This document shows positions 23,740 through 36,361 of a stretch of 64,000 bases of DNA, in pieces. The DNA comes from Lucifuga dentata (Eukaryota > Chordata > Actinopteri > Ophidiiformes > Bythitidae), in contig VXCM01000980.1 in the NCBI GenBank assembly GCA_014773175.1, forward strand, positions 124,001 through 188,000, given 5' to 3'. The notes under the pieces are model-generated. The model was not told the origin of the DNA and ran no database searches. It saw only the letters and a list, made by a program, of their open reading frames with translations. Made by a program: the position numbers and the translations under genes. How positions within the stretch are numbered: position 1 is the stretch's first letter; every line of letters starts with the position of its first letter.

Positions 23740-25781
23740 GCCCCCAAATCAGTCTTGGAGGCCCTGAATATACAATACCGAAAAAACCTTTATCAATGCG
23801 GCTTGAAAATGTCTTTTTGCCCTGAAAGTCCTATTTCTTATGAAATACACTGTAATCTCAGCACTCCAGCTGTATGTGAATTTTTATATAATTCATGTCC
23901 AGGACAAGCTACTGTACGCACATATTCTTCCTGTTTGCAGCTTAGCCAGAGTTTGAACCTGAATGGCAGCGTGACTGACATGAAATTAGAATGAAACACA
24001 AAAGATGAGATTATGGAATGAGATCACCATGAGGCCAATACTGATTTTCTGTCGTTTAATATCTGATACGCTGCTATAGCTTGTAAGTCGTAAAATTGGC
24101 CCTGGTTTCACTCATGATGACACAAGACCCTCATGTTATATGATTTCTATTAGATTGACTGAGTGGATCGATACAGAATACATTATATAAATGCTACTCA
24201 ACCATGCATTTAAAGTGCAATTGAGAACAATTGAATTTTAAATTAAATATCATCAAATAACTTCAATATGAAAAGTCAAGGTTAGATGATGAAACACTGG
24301 AGTGAACCATTTTATTTCTTTGATGTTTTGTTTGTGTACCTGACTGAAGGTTCTGAAGTAATTGGGGCAAACGCTGTGAAATCAGCACTGATGAACCCCA
24401 GAGTTTTCTTGTAAATAATAAAAAATGACACAGAAAAATAAAGATGAAAGGTTGAGTTAGTGTTTGAGCCAGCATCCATGTTTATCAGTCCCGAGTATTG
24501 GCAGCTCAGGCCTGATGCAGCTGGCCAATCAGCTTTTACGAGTGAGGCTTTAAAGTGACAGCAGCCAAAATGTCCTGTTTTAACTCAGCGTGCACAGTGG
24601 TGCTGCAGCAGGTTAAGAGCAGAAGTGGACCTATGTGTTTTTAAAGCACTGCAAAGGTTTCAAACTAAATCCCTATGTCAAAATATGATCATGGAAATCT
24701 GTGTAATACGTCCACTTTAAATACAAAATATAGCTGACTTTATAATTTATAGCTTCAACGTTGCTTTTCTGACATGGAGTGAAAAATGACCCCCAACACA
24801 TAAAATAAAAAAATGCCATAATCATAAAATTCCAGGTGTGATGAATGTCTGGGTGAGTCAGAGCGTGTCACAATTGAAATTCATACTGTATCAGGAATAT
24901 TAAACAATATTTGGGTTTAATGGTTTTTGGGAGGATTTAAAAACATTAAAATGCCACTTAAATTACATTGGATCTGAAAGGTTTCATGAGTGAAATTAAT
25001 TTAGGATCACTGAGATGTGAAAAGTTTTAATATTTTCCGTTTCGTGGCTTTGAACTGTTTTATTATAATGAAGTCTACACATTACCTTTGAATAAAATGT
25101 ATAGAAACTCTTTATGCTGAATCATATTTTAAAACATCAGTGTGAGTTATATATGCATGTTATTTTTGTATTTTGTACAGTTGGCCTAGTTTGCATAGTA
25201 GCTGAACATCTGGATTATAAGCCTGTTTACATTCTTCCTCCATGTGTGCTTCTGCTTCTTTCTCAAATAGTCCTCCAAGCAAATATTGCTGTCTTTGTAA
25301 TTAATCTGTTGACATACAGAAATACACAGAAATGTTCAGTTTTCTGCCTCAATGAAGGCGAGAACTTTTCTCAGATGGACCTAAATTCAGATCTGAACTT
25401 GTCTGAAACAGTTGTTCATTATTTAGCTAGAAGACGCTGATAATATAAAGAAAAGTTATGAGTCATTTTTTCTCTCCAAAAAACAAATTATGGGGGGGGC
25501 AGAATTAAGGAGCTGTGAAATATTGTTATTAGTCAAACAGTCACTGAATAGACTGATTTGTCTTCAACAAATTAATTTGTCCCTAGTGTGACAGTGATCT
25601 TTTTCATAAATGTAATGATGGATGTGGCTGTGCAGAACTATGCTCAATATGCATACAGCAAACAGCATGCTGTCAGAGTGTGTTCTGTTCTGCTGCTGCA
25701 GGGTTACTATGTATTGGGCTTTTTCCACAAAACCACATATTAGTTTGCTCAGAGCAATTGTGTGATCTTTCCATTTTTTTG

Positions 25782-25813
<32 letters not shown>

Positions 25814-27197
25814 TTGCCATTTAATTTGTAACTCAGTGTGCATTGTAATAAAATGCTAAATTCAGAGGCACATCTGTGCCAAGTCTGCCACGGATAGGAA
25901 GTTTATATCCTACACTATTTCACACTGCCGTGAATAAAATATAGAAGATTCAACCCAGATGCAAATATCTTTCAGATAATAATCTTTCAGAGTTTATTAA
26001 CTATAAAGTCAGAAAATCTTTTCCAGGGACCGTCTTGTTTGGTCTGATTAGACATTAGCAAAGAGAAAACTGCTGCTGCTCATTTCAGACCTTATACACA
26101 CACACCTGAATAAGCTCACTGGAATCAGTCCACCCTGGAAAAGTTAGTAATTATATGCCAGTTTTAATTTTCTAATTAATTAACCTCACTGCAAATAACG
26201 GTCTCATTAAGACCTTGTTAAATTGTTTTATTTTTCCATCTTCACAGGCCTTTTGTAGACTTTGGTTGGTTCATGTTTTAGCACAGCTGATGCTTTATTG
26301 TTATACAGACCCATTTTTATTATAATTTTTTTTTTAAATAGCACTGTTTCATTTGTGAATTGGTCAAATTTAGCAGTAAATAACTGCGACTTTATCAATG
26401 TGTTGGTGATTCTTACTTAAAGTAGACCCACCTGGATGTAATTGAAGATTGGAAGAGTTATAGATGAAAAATCTACTTGGCATAATTTAAAATATATTAT
26501 ATGTCTGTTTTACTCAAGTGTTTGCAGACATTACTGATGTACACAAAACTTATCATAAAACCTGAAGGGTTCTTTCACATGATTGTGGCGCGAGCGGTGC
26601 ACTGATCTGGGCTCCCCACTCAGAATCTCCCCTCTTCTGCTGCCCTCCATCTTCAACCAAATTCAACTCTGACCCAGTGACCTTTCCAGTGTACAATCAA
26701 TTAGAGAATAGTTGTATGTGACGTAAGCAGAAGCAACAGAACAACAGCGGAGAAGACAAATTTAAAATTGTATCATGGTGTGGGTCGAAAGGGGATTGCA
26801 TGAGGAAATGTCAGCAGTCAGACAGGGCTCCCAGGTTTGCAGACTAGCATATAAACTATGGTCTCATATAAACTATGGCTGCTGTGTTTACCCCAAGTGC
26901 TTCTTAGGTCATCTTCACTTCTACTTCATAATGAGTGTTTGTTCCAGACCCTGTAGCATCTCTTCCTTAAGTTCGGTTCATTTGGGCATATGTGAACACA
27001 GCAGTCAAACTCGGGTCCGTACCTAGAGGAGGTAGTCTCAGTGCAATTCCAATCAAAGGTGGTGAGAACATGATCCGCACTTGTCCCAACCCAACTACAA
27101 GGAAACCTATTAATTTATTGATTAATCTAGTCCCAGAAAGGGTTGCATATTATGAACACTTCACAATAAATTTAGCTGCAATAAATTTAGTTTTGCT

Positions 27198-27268
27198 TGT
27201 CAGCTATCTCTAGTTAAAACCACTAAACATGTCGCACGTTTAATGGTTTTAAGTAGGGATAGCTGACA
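27198..27268. repeat. Imperfect hairpin, 31-bp arms (28 of 31 paired)
   Basis: The left arm starts TGTCAGCTATC and ends CCACTAAAC (27198-27228). The right arm starts GTTTAATGG and ends ATAGCTGACA (27238-27268). The loop is ATGTCGCAC. A direct copy of CATGTCGCACGT is present at the loop (27228-27239) and just after the right arm (27267-27278). Small foldback element or local inverted duplication are both possible. Confidence 0.8.
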
Positions 27269-27686
27269 TGTCGCACGTGCATTCTCACGTGGCTTTTGTT
27301 AATATATTTTTATTCATTTGAACATTTTTTGTATGAAACTGAACCATACCAAGTATGAAACTACAACACCACTAACATTTTTTGTTACCTGTAACTGAGA
27401 AATAATTAATAACAAAGTCTTAAGAACTTGATAAAATAATGCATTGCTCAGTAAGTCAGCAGTATTTGCTTCATCTCAGGTTGGCCTTTTCCTCTGCTTC
27501 ATCATTAAAAATTGAACATCCTTTTTTGCTATTATCCACTATGTAACCCTTAGCAACATATAAAATGATTAATGAAACAAAGAGGTTCAGCCATGTGTCC
27601 ATGTTGATATTATTACATTCATTTCAGAAACACCTACAGTATGTACTACATGTATAGACTTGCTCCAGTTGCAGCAGCTCCTCACT

Positions 27687-27731
27687 AATTCACCTTGTCG
27701 TCATAAGGCTCATAACAAGACAAGGTGAATT
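27687..27731. repeat. Inverted repeat, 13-bp perfect arms
   Basis: AATTCACCTTGTC (27687-27699) and its exact reverse complement (27719-27731) flank a 19-nt spacer. Confidence 0.8.
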
Positions 27732-28086
27732 TTAATGACTTCTCACAAAAAAAGATACTGAATGATTCCCAACAAGCATCAGGGCATTTTAATAATTCAT
27801 TCTGAGAGTAGGTCTAGTTGAATTCAAATAAAGTCCTGGACAACTGGAAGACCGAATGTGAGACCAAATGTGAAACAAAGTGAGAAGATTTTAAAATGTT
27901 AAACTAATGTTCAAGGTCATTTTGTCAAACTCACCAGAGAGAGATGGAAACACAACTAGTTTATGAATAAGACTCGAATAGGCATTTGAAGACCAATGAC
28001 ATACATGAAGATCAAGTCAAAATTAACACAAAACTAAGATAAGTTCAGCATTTATCTGATCTGTATGTTCTGCCTTTATTTTCCAG

Positions 28087-28290
28087 AGATTATCTATAGC
28101 TGGGTCTTTAACGAGTTCCCTTCCTTTGTTGCTGAGGACAGTCGACGTTTCATTTCCCAAGACACAGGAAACCTGTACATCTCAAAGGTCCAACCATCAG
28201 ACGTGGGAAGTTATATCTGTCTGGTGAAGAACACGGTGACTAATGCCAGGGTTCTAAGCCCGCCAACACCGCTAACACTGAAAACTGATG
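28087..28290 (+). CDS. cntn5: Contactin-5 exon: Ig2, second half
   Basis: The 204-nt exon follows CCTTTATTTTCCAG. It encodes [20 protein letters not shown], with the core Trp, then [18 protein letters not shown] with the second Ig2 cysteine, and [15 protein letters not shown] at the end. This is among the best-conserved parts of contactin-5 and is the main reason for choosing contactin-5 over contactin-4 (which has YAWIFNEYPSF here, from memory). Ig2 and Ig3 form the PTPRG-binding unit in contactins 3-6. Donor G|GTAAGA, phase 1. Confidence 0.97.
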
Positions 28291-29680
28291 GTAAGACTCA
28301 CACAGAAACCACATCCCACATTCATTATAGGCATTAATTTGTATGCTAATGCATTTCGTTTAGTAAACCTTACAGCTTCTGAAACTGCAAACAAAGACGT
28401 CTCACTGTTCATATAAACATGATTTTACTGTTACCGTTGCTCCTCTCATCAATTTGAGAATTGAAAAGTATATTTTACATTCTAATGGTTCCTTTTTATT
28501 ACATATAATGTGTTTTGGAATTATTTTGGAGCAGCTTTCCAGTGTTTCTGCATGTTTAGCGAATTCTTTTGCGAATTCAGTACACACCATGTATAGATAG
28601 TGAGCAATGCTTTAACGTTGGTGTGGGGAGCTTTCTTCACTCGCTGAAACTGGCCATGGGGGAAATCATTTTCCAGCATAAAATTAACTGAATCAATGGC
28701 CCTCTCTGTGGAAGGGATTTCACTCTTTATACCAGCCTCTCAGGAGCTATGCTGTAGAGCCGTTTGTGGGATTCAGGTGTGAGTTTCACCTGCAGGCTTT
28801 TTATATCTGCCGACGCAGAGAAACGTCTGTCACTTCACACAGGTGGATATCGTTGCCAAAGAACCACTGAGATTACATCCCCAGTGTTATGGTGAAAGGG
28901 CCCGTGAAGCAGGTTGTCCTATTATTACAACATATTTACCTCTTAAGGTTTACATCCCTCGCAGCACAATTCTCCCTCTATTTGCATAACGTTGTGTAGA
29001 ATGTCCCTTAGAGACATGTATAGTATTTAGCACGTTAAATTGGTTTGTTCCTCTCATTAACTGGTATTAAAATAAGAGTTGCTTGTGGTCAACACACTGT
29101 AAGGATTTTGATATGATACGCGGTCGGATGAATGAATAAAAAGACGTTTTGTTGGTGTTTTATTTCTACCATGGATGCAGGAAAAGGAATTTGCGTTACA
29201 TACAGTTCATCCTCAAATCAAATCTTCACAGCTGCTGGTCTGGCATGCCAAAGAATGTCTTCACGGCTCTTTTTCTGTAAATCTCATGATGTTCAGAAAC
29301 TTTATACATTGAGAATTTGGGTCTAAAATGCTGAGATTGTTCTGGCAAACCCCACAGCAGACACCCAAATGTTCCTGTGCTGTGGTCTCCCCTCACTCAT
29401 TGGACTCTGACCAGTCAGACTGCAATCTGTGCTTCAGTAAAAGCAAGCGATTATTACACCGTAGACGGTTCAAGCTTGATCAGTGTGTGTGGCTCACCAC
29501 TGTCTGCTCCACACCCAACTCTCTTAATCAAACAAGCATCTGGGCTCCATTATACCCTGCTGGAAGCCATTGGTCGTCAATTTGCAATCCACCATGAGCA
29601 GAGCAGAGCTTAGCACAGACCTCCGGACCAATGCTCATACATCGCAGAAACACTTCCCTTTGATTTATGCTTTTGGGCAA

Positions 29681-30660
29681 AGGCAAGGCAAACTTATTTG
29701 TATAGCACTATTCAAACACCAAAGGCAGTGCAAAGTGCTTCACACAAGGCAAAATGCAACATTTAAAAGACAATAAGGAGGAAAATAAAATAAGATAAGA
29801 TAAAAAATAAAATGAGATAAAATCAAATAATTGTTGTGCAGAATTAAGTGGCCCCAGATTGAATTACAGTGCAGATTTTAAATCCAGCTTAATAAAAAGC
29901 AGTTTTAAGCCTGGATTTAAAAGGCGGCTACAGTTGGAGCAGACCTGAGATCTTCTGGAAGATTGTTCCAGAGTTGTGGAGCAGAGAAACTGAAGGCTGC
30001 CTCACCATGCTTTTGTTCTGACTCTGGGAGGAAGAAGAAGTGGACCAGAACCAGAGAGGTCTGGAGGGTTCGTAGAACAGAATCATGTCAGAGAGATATT
30101 TTGGTCCTGAGCCATGCAGAGCTTTATAACCAGTAAGAGAATTTTAAAATCAATCCTGTGACACAGAGGCATCAGGTCAGTGATCTGAGGACTGATGTGC
30201 TCTGCTTTCTTAGTTTTAGTCAGAACTCCAGCAGCAGCGTTCTGAATGAGCTGCAGCTTNGTGCTCTGCTTTCTTAGTTTTAGTCAGAACTCCAGCAGCA
30301 GCGTTCTGAATGAGCTGCAGCTTTTTTTTAGACAGGCCTGTAAAGACGCCATTACAGTAGTCCGGCCTACTAAAGATAAATGAATGCACAAGTTTTTCTA
30401 GGTCTTGCTTGGACATAAATTCTCCTAATTCTGGCTATATTTTTAAAGTGATAGTACACTGATTTTATAATTGTCTTAATGTCTAATGCAGACCTAAACT
30501 GTAAAAGTTTAGATCTGCATCTGTAACGACACCAAGATTTCTCACTTGTTTTTTTGTTTTTTTTTTTTGCCTTCAGCGAAAGTGATTCAAGCTGACCATT
30601 GACATTTTATCTTTCTTTTTTTTTGGCACAAAATACAGTTACTTCTAACTGGAGGAAATT
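29681..30660 (-). mobile_element. LINE (L2/Rex-like) 3' fragment with reverse-transcriptase tail
   Basis: On the - strand, 30216-30416 reads DLEKLVHSFIFSRPDYCNGV and then KKLQLIQNAAAGVLTKTKK, the conserved C-terminal part of L2-type LINE reverse transcriptases (RLDYCN...LQ..QNAAARVL). Sequence towards 29681 contains a GCAAGGCAAACTTATTTGTA block that is widespread in fish repeats. Stop codons and frameshifts make it non-functional. A 63-bp duplicated junction surrounds the N at 30260. The upstream limit is uncertain. Confidence 0.65.
30197..30323. other. Single-N junction with 63-bp flanking duplicate
   Basis: Copies at 30197-30259 and 30261-30323 flank the N at 30260, inside the LINE fragment. 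Confidence 0.85.
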
Positions 30661-31798
30661 TCAGCACAACCAGTCATTGATGTGTTCAATGCACTCATTT
30701 AGCGATCCAATGGGGCTCTAGTCACTCGATGAGATAGCTTTCTAAATCTGGGTGTCGTCCGCATATGGTAAGAGACTTTGTGATAAAAAGAATGAAAGAA
30801 GTAAACAGTTTTACTGAGGACAGCAGTACTTTGAAGTGATTTTAGATCAGAGCACAAGTGATGTATACGTGTGTCCAAAAGTAGAACAAAAGAGAAAAAA
30901 CGCTTAGCAGGAAAAATCTGAATTATATACAACCTGTTTTGTATTTCTTGATTTTTCGAAGCCTTTCATTATTGTAACATTTGACTGGGAACAATGTTGG
31001 ACAGAGCTTTAATCAGCATCTGTTGAGAGAGTTCACACAAACTTCAAGAGAGATTTTGTTTAATCAGTGTCGAAACTGCTTATATGTAAGAGAAAATCAA
31101 AAATTTAATGCGGAAGTTAATACCTCTTATTGCATTGTAAATCTGATTCTGCTTGCTACAACATTCACTGTACTTACTGTATATTATCCACAAATAATTT
31201 TGTTTTATGGTGGCATGTGGCTCAAAGCTTACCACAATGCCTGATTATTCATTGGACATTTAAGAGGAAAGAATTCTTTTGTATAAAATACATTTCCAGC
31301 AGCAACATTAAGCTGTATCTTTTGTTTTCACATAGATGCTGAAGTGGTGAAGCTGCTGTTGAGACTGCAGCACTGTGGTGATATTATCATCATAAGATAT
31401 TTTTAATCTGTCCTCACTGACAGTAATAGCAGTAGTGTAACATAACGTGCAATGTTTGCAGGCTTCTCTTCCTCACGAGGGCACGTTTTCTATACCGCAC
31501 TCTGAATTGTTATTGAAGCCTTTAGACCTGTAAGCACACTGAATGTCAACATGATATTTAACCAACGTACATATCATCAGTGCTGCAGTCAAAACAAGTC
31601 ATTGCTCAAATTTTCTGAAAGTAAAAAACCTTCCATCATTAAGCCTTTAAATGCAGCAACGATGTGTGAAAGAAACGCTGAGTGAACATCTCATTCTAGA
31701 CTGATTTAATATGATTAACAATTTTCCTAATAATTTTAAGTGATTGTCTAGTCAGAGAGTTTATGTTTGAACGCTTTCATCTTGTTTTTTATGGATAA

Positions 31799-31826
31799 AA
31801 TTGTACATACAATTGTATGTACAATT
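31799..31826. repeat. Perfect 28-bp palindrome
   Basis: AATTGTACATACAA followed directly by its reverse complement, with no loop. Confidence 0.85.
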
Positions 31827-34293
31827 GCTGGCTGATGCAGGATAAAAATATTATGGACGACTTCTTTAATTAATACCACTGAGTAAAAAAGCTGTACAAG
31901 ACTTAGCTGGGGCTGCAGAAGGTTAATTGTACTTCTGTGTAAGACTAACTTCTATATTTAAAAAGGAGAATTCTTAATTTCCTTTTTTTCTACCTGCCAC
32001 TCTGATACCATAAGTTCTCATCTAAATGTTTTTTTATAGTGTATTTATGTGAGATTATTCATTGGATTGACATGCACATATTGTTGCATTTATGGTTTTG
32101 TCAGTACACATACGTCCTCCAGTTGCATTTTTATATTTCTATCTATAGACTCACTGGCACCACTGTATTTTGATGCTTTATATTTTATAAAATATTTTTT
32201 TCCCCATATTTTCACATTTGTGAAGTTCATCTACACCTACAAGCTGTAGTTGCTTTGTCACAGCTAAAGTTATGCAAGATATTAAAACAAGACCCTGATC
32301 TATTTCATAATGATAAAACGAAGGCTGATATTACTAACAATAATTATAAAAGTAGAGTTTGCAAAGTTTTTCACAAGAATATATTAAACCAAAGTGAAAT
32401 ACATGATTAAGAGAATAATTAAGTTAAAGCAAGAAAAATTAAAGGAGGATAAATAAACAGATTATATAACACAAAAACATTAACAACACTATTACAAGTC
32501 AGCAGGATGAAGGATAATTATCACCCTAAGATTATTAACACGTAATTTTCAGTTTCACAGCTCAAAAATGTTCATTAAAAAATCCCAGCCTGAGTCAATA
32601 TAAGGACCTTAATAAATAAAATGCATTGTGTTTTATGGTACGTAATCAGTTGAATTAAAGCATGTTGCAGTAACTGAATTAATGTACAAAACTGTCAGAT
32701 TTTTTTATATGGTATATTAAACTCCCTATTGGGGGTTTAATCACAGGCGTAAACTCTTCTCTTTTTTTTTCTCCTCTGAGTATTCCCAACATTTTCCATG
32801 AGAGACTTGAAATTATTCCACACTTATCATGAAAATAAAAATAAAGCAGTGATGAAACATGATCTCAGATGTCCACGTAATAGCTACAATTTCAATGCAA
32901 TTTTCACAAACTTGGATCGTGTTTGCTTGCTTTTTTTTTTTCCTTCTCCGCATTTAATGTGACCAAGTCTTGAAACTGAATGCTTAAATATACGAGTCTT
33001 TAATGAAGCTGCGTTATGCATTAACACAAAGCTTGTAAGCATGTGAGGAAACCTATGAAATGTGTGTTTAGTAAGTCTCAAATATCGCAAACCAGTACTT
33101 ACAGAAAAGAGCTAAAAGCCTGTGGTCAGGTCAGGCATCATACTTTAAAATTAGTTTTCTCGGTTTGTCACAACACCAAAAGATGCAACTTAAGTGCCAT
33201 TAATAAATGAAATTGGGACATAAAACACAAAGCTGCACTAGAAATAAAGATCAGTAATGTTTTAGCACACACACATTTCATTCAACTCAGTCAACTCCAG
33301 CCAGTGAGATGGAAAATGATATTGAATATACTACGGCACAAGCCAATGAAATATTGAAAATTCATTATATGTGAAGGGCTACTTTGGAGCCATAAATGCT
33401 GAGAATGAGATTGAAATTGAAAAGTTCTTTGAAACAAATATCATAAAACTCCTTTCCCATGCAGCGGCCCACAGTTCAATAACCCTACTGTATCGCATAA
33501 AAAGTGTCAGGTACATGTAGGAGGCATAAATATGGTTTCTCAAATGTGTTACTGATCATGTGTGTTATAATGCACCTGGAGCCGCACTGGGGATATGCTC
33601 TGATAATCAATGAAGTGTTGAGGTTAGTAGTGCATCCATCATAAGTAATGCCAGAATATGGATTTAAAATTCCCTTATAAAGACTAAAGCACTCATGTAC
33701 TATTCATGTCACAATCTTCCATTTAATAAGACAGATAATAGTAATGAGATCCTTGATGAGTGTTTTTCTTTGTTACTGCAAATTTGCTCAGTGCCAGCGG
33801 ATATATTTTCCTGGCAAATGGATATAGTTGACGTAGTAAGCATAGGGATAAATAAACAGGAAAACATGTCCCCTAGCTATGACTTAAAGGACTTCAGTCA
33901 ATGTGGCACATAGGAAGTCTGATAACACAGTATCACAAAATGTGTTGGTGAATTTTGAGTGTATCACTGATTTTCAGGGAAAATATCCAACTTTCCCTTT
34001 TTTTAACCATAGGTGACTGTTTAAAGCATTAGGTTTGTAAGCATATAAGCATTTCATCCCTTTCTCATAGACGTAGACAATGTTTTTGTGACCAATTATT
34101 TAATTGAACAATATACCAGTACATAAATAATAAATCCACTACAAGCCAGAAGTTAGATATTTAAAAAAAAAAAAAAAAAAAAANATCATCAATACACTGT
34201 TTGTTTTACAATTTATTGCATAGGAAATGACAAAAATATATAAAATAAATATAACTAGTTTTCAAGAAGAATTAGTCAACAGTAGCACATTAT

Positions 34294-34334
34294 ATCATTT
34301 CTGTTGTTGCCACTATGGCAACAACAGAAATGAT
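34294..34334. repeat. Perfect hairpin, 18-bp arms, 5-nt loop
   Basis: ATCATTTCTGTTGTTGCC (34294-34311), loop ACTAT, then the exact reverse complement (34317-34334). Confidence 0.9.
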
Positions 34335-34587
34335 TTTTCATGAAGGCATCAGTCTGTATTAGTGCAGCATTCCCTGCTGATGTGTTTTAACATTCTATTC
34401 AATAGCTGCTGTCTGCCTTCTCCCACAGCATTTTGGATTAACGTGCTACAGTCTGCTCATGCTGCTGCTCTGCATCTTCTGAACTTCATATTGAGGATTG
34501 CAAATTTATAATTTGGCTACGTTTTTGTGATTAGGTGTCTTGGGGAGAGAAATCTAGAGACTTGGTCCAATTCTAAGGAATCTTAAT

Positions 34588-34868
34588 CTTAATTATGAAG
34601 CCAGAAATCTCTGTCCGTCCGTCTGTGGCACCAATATCTCTAGACCACAGCACTATATGGAGTTGAAATTCGGCAGGTATAATGCTCAGGACCCAAGGAT
34701 GTACAGTGTCGCGTGTGAAGTTGTTTGGATGAGCGGTTATCGAATTGAGCTGTGCCAGTAAAAAGTAGTCCACATGGCAGGATACGCTCCACTCCACGGG
34801 CACTTATAACAGGTCACGGCACACATCATAAAGTCTGGCCCAAACAGGTATGTTTTCAATGGGCACGG
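34588..34868 (-). repeat. Dispersed repeat, copy 2 (inverted relative to 7174)
   Basis: The reverse complement of this stretch matches 7174-7662, for example AACTTCACACGCGACACTG and TAGAGATATTGGTGCCACAGAC. It lacks the 24-bp tandem units seen in the other copy. The 76-codon frame on the - strand is repeat sequence. Confidence 0.7.
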
Positions 34869-35145
34869 TTATGAAGAAAGAAAATTACTATTCCATCCTT
34901 CAAAGACACACGGTTCCATCCAGTTTATGAATTATTGGTCAAAATTTCATTCTTCAACAGGACAACAATCCAGAAAGATTCATCAAAATTATGCAAAAAT
35001 TACATCCATTCAAAAGAGAAGCAAAAGGTTTTGAGAATTATGACTTGGCCAGAGGGGGTTACTGTGACAAAACCAAAGTCTGAGCCTGAAATGACTTCAG
35101 AGTGCTTTGATGTTGACAAATTCTTCTTGAAAACTAATTAGTTAC

Positions 35146-35147
35146 AT

Positions 35148-35186
<39 letters not shown>

Positions 35187-35187
35187 T
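35146..35187. repeat. (ATTT)n microsatellite
   Basis: About ten ATTT units in the intron between Ig2 and Ig3 exons. Confidence 0.9.
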
Positions 35188-36258
35188 TGTCATTTCCTGT
35201 GCAATAAATTGTAAAACAAACAGTGTATTGATGATTTTTTGAGGGGGTGGCCTCAAACGTCTGGTCTGTAGTGTAAATAAACAAAAAGACAACATTTATT
35301 GTCCAGACACAGATACCAAAAATTACACCAAACCTGATAAGGCATTCAAACTCGTAACATTTTAGTAAAAATGGAAACAAAATAAGTATGAATTAAAATT
35401 CAACAAATACTGTACTTCTGCCAATCCCCAAAAGTCCTTCAATTCCTTTTTTTTTTTTTTTTTTTTTTTTTTTGATAATATATAGTTTTTACCATGATGC
35501 GTCATGCAAATTCATTGTGCAGCAGTACTATGGACATCATTTTCTTCTGAATCTATATCCAGAATTGCTGAAAATATGTTTTTGTAATGTTAAATCAGCA
35601 TCATTTTGCTACACACTGGTGGTAGTTCCGTACTTTTAGCCTTATTTGTTAAGGTACAGCAACAACATAAATATGACCCCTGTCCAAGCATGTATTTTTA
35701 TCTGCCAAAATCAATTTCCTGATCTGGGCTAAATTGTGCCTGTTGATAGCCCATCATATGATACACACATCTGAAATTTTTCATTAAGCTTGGTGTCTTA
35801 GTTAATAAGATAAAAATGTTCCCCTATCTTGCAACCTTAAAGAAAGTGGAAAAAAAAAAAAAAAAAAATNAAAAAAAAAAAAAAAAAAATTCCTGTATCC
35901 AGATTCCGATCTGGATCTGACTCAACTTTTCCTTCACCCAAGTCTAACCGATCTACAGAATTTCATCACAGTTCATCTGTTACATTTTGAGATACCCTGA
36001 TAACAATCATATAATAAAATTGTGTCTTTTGACAGCTAAGCAGAGCTTTTAAGGCAAGGAATGAATTTTGTTTTTCAGTTGCTGTGTGCTAGGAAGTGGG
36101 CATTCCTATTGTTTTTCTGTCACTTGCTTCCATTATCTGAGCAGAAACTAAAACAGGGAAGAAGATGACTGAACATAGAGGGGAGGTTTCAGCAGCTATT
36201 ATACCATCTGCTTGCTTGCTTCTTACATCTACAATTCCTGTTTCTTAACATTTTGCAG

Positions 36259-36361
36259 GTGTCATGGGTGAATATGAGCCCAAAATTGAAGTGCATTTCC
36301 CTCCATCTGTTCTGGCTGCCAAAGGAGTCACGGTCAGACTGGAGTGCTTCGCCCTGGGGAA
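36259..36361 (+). CDS. cntn5: Contactin-5 exon: Ig3, first half
   Basis: The 103-nt exon follows TTAACATTTTGCAG and completes a Gly codon. It encodes [18 protein letters not shown], a near-invariant contactin linker into Ig3, then [11 protein letters not shown] with the first Ig3 cysteine. The donor is AA|GTAAGT, strong and phase 2; the next exon completes an Asn codon, giving ALGNPVPTITW across the junction. Short Ig3 opening exons of about this size fit the two-exons-per-Ig pattern. Confidence 0.96.

Larger units (their letters stand above)
22631..28086. other. cntn5 intron inside Ig2
   Basis: This 5456-bp intron includes an (AT)n tract at 23703-23736, a (CT)n tract at 25783-25804, an imperfect 31-bp hairpin at 27198-27268 and a 13-bp-arm inverted repeat at 27687-27731. 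A 108-codon frame at 25114-25440 has hydrophobic stretches but lacks recognisable homology or splice context. Otherwise nothing distinctive was seen. Confidence 0.75.
28291..36258. other. cntn5 intron between Ig2 and Ig3
   Basis: This 7968-bp intron holds a LINE 3' fragment (29681-30660), a 28-bp perfect palindrome (31799-31826), a perfect hairpin (34294-34334), the second copy of the 7174 repeat on the - strand (34588-34868), an (ATTT)n tract (35146-35187) and single Ns in homopolymer at 34184 and 35870. The stretch 31850-34140 is AT-rich and shows nothing recognisable. Confidence 0.75.

Noticed and set aside
25114..25440. 108-codon frame with hydrophobic segments
   Set aside because: AT-rich, no recognisable family and no flanking splice or promoter evidence; likely chance.
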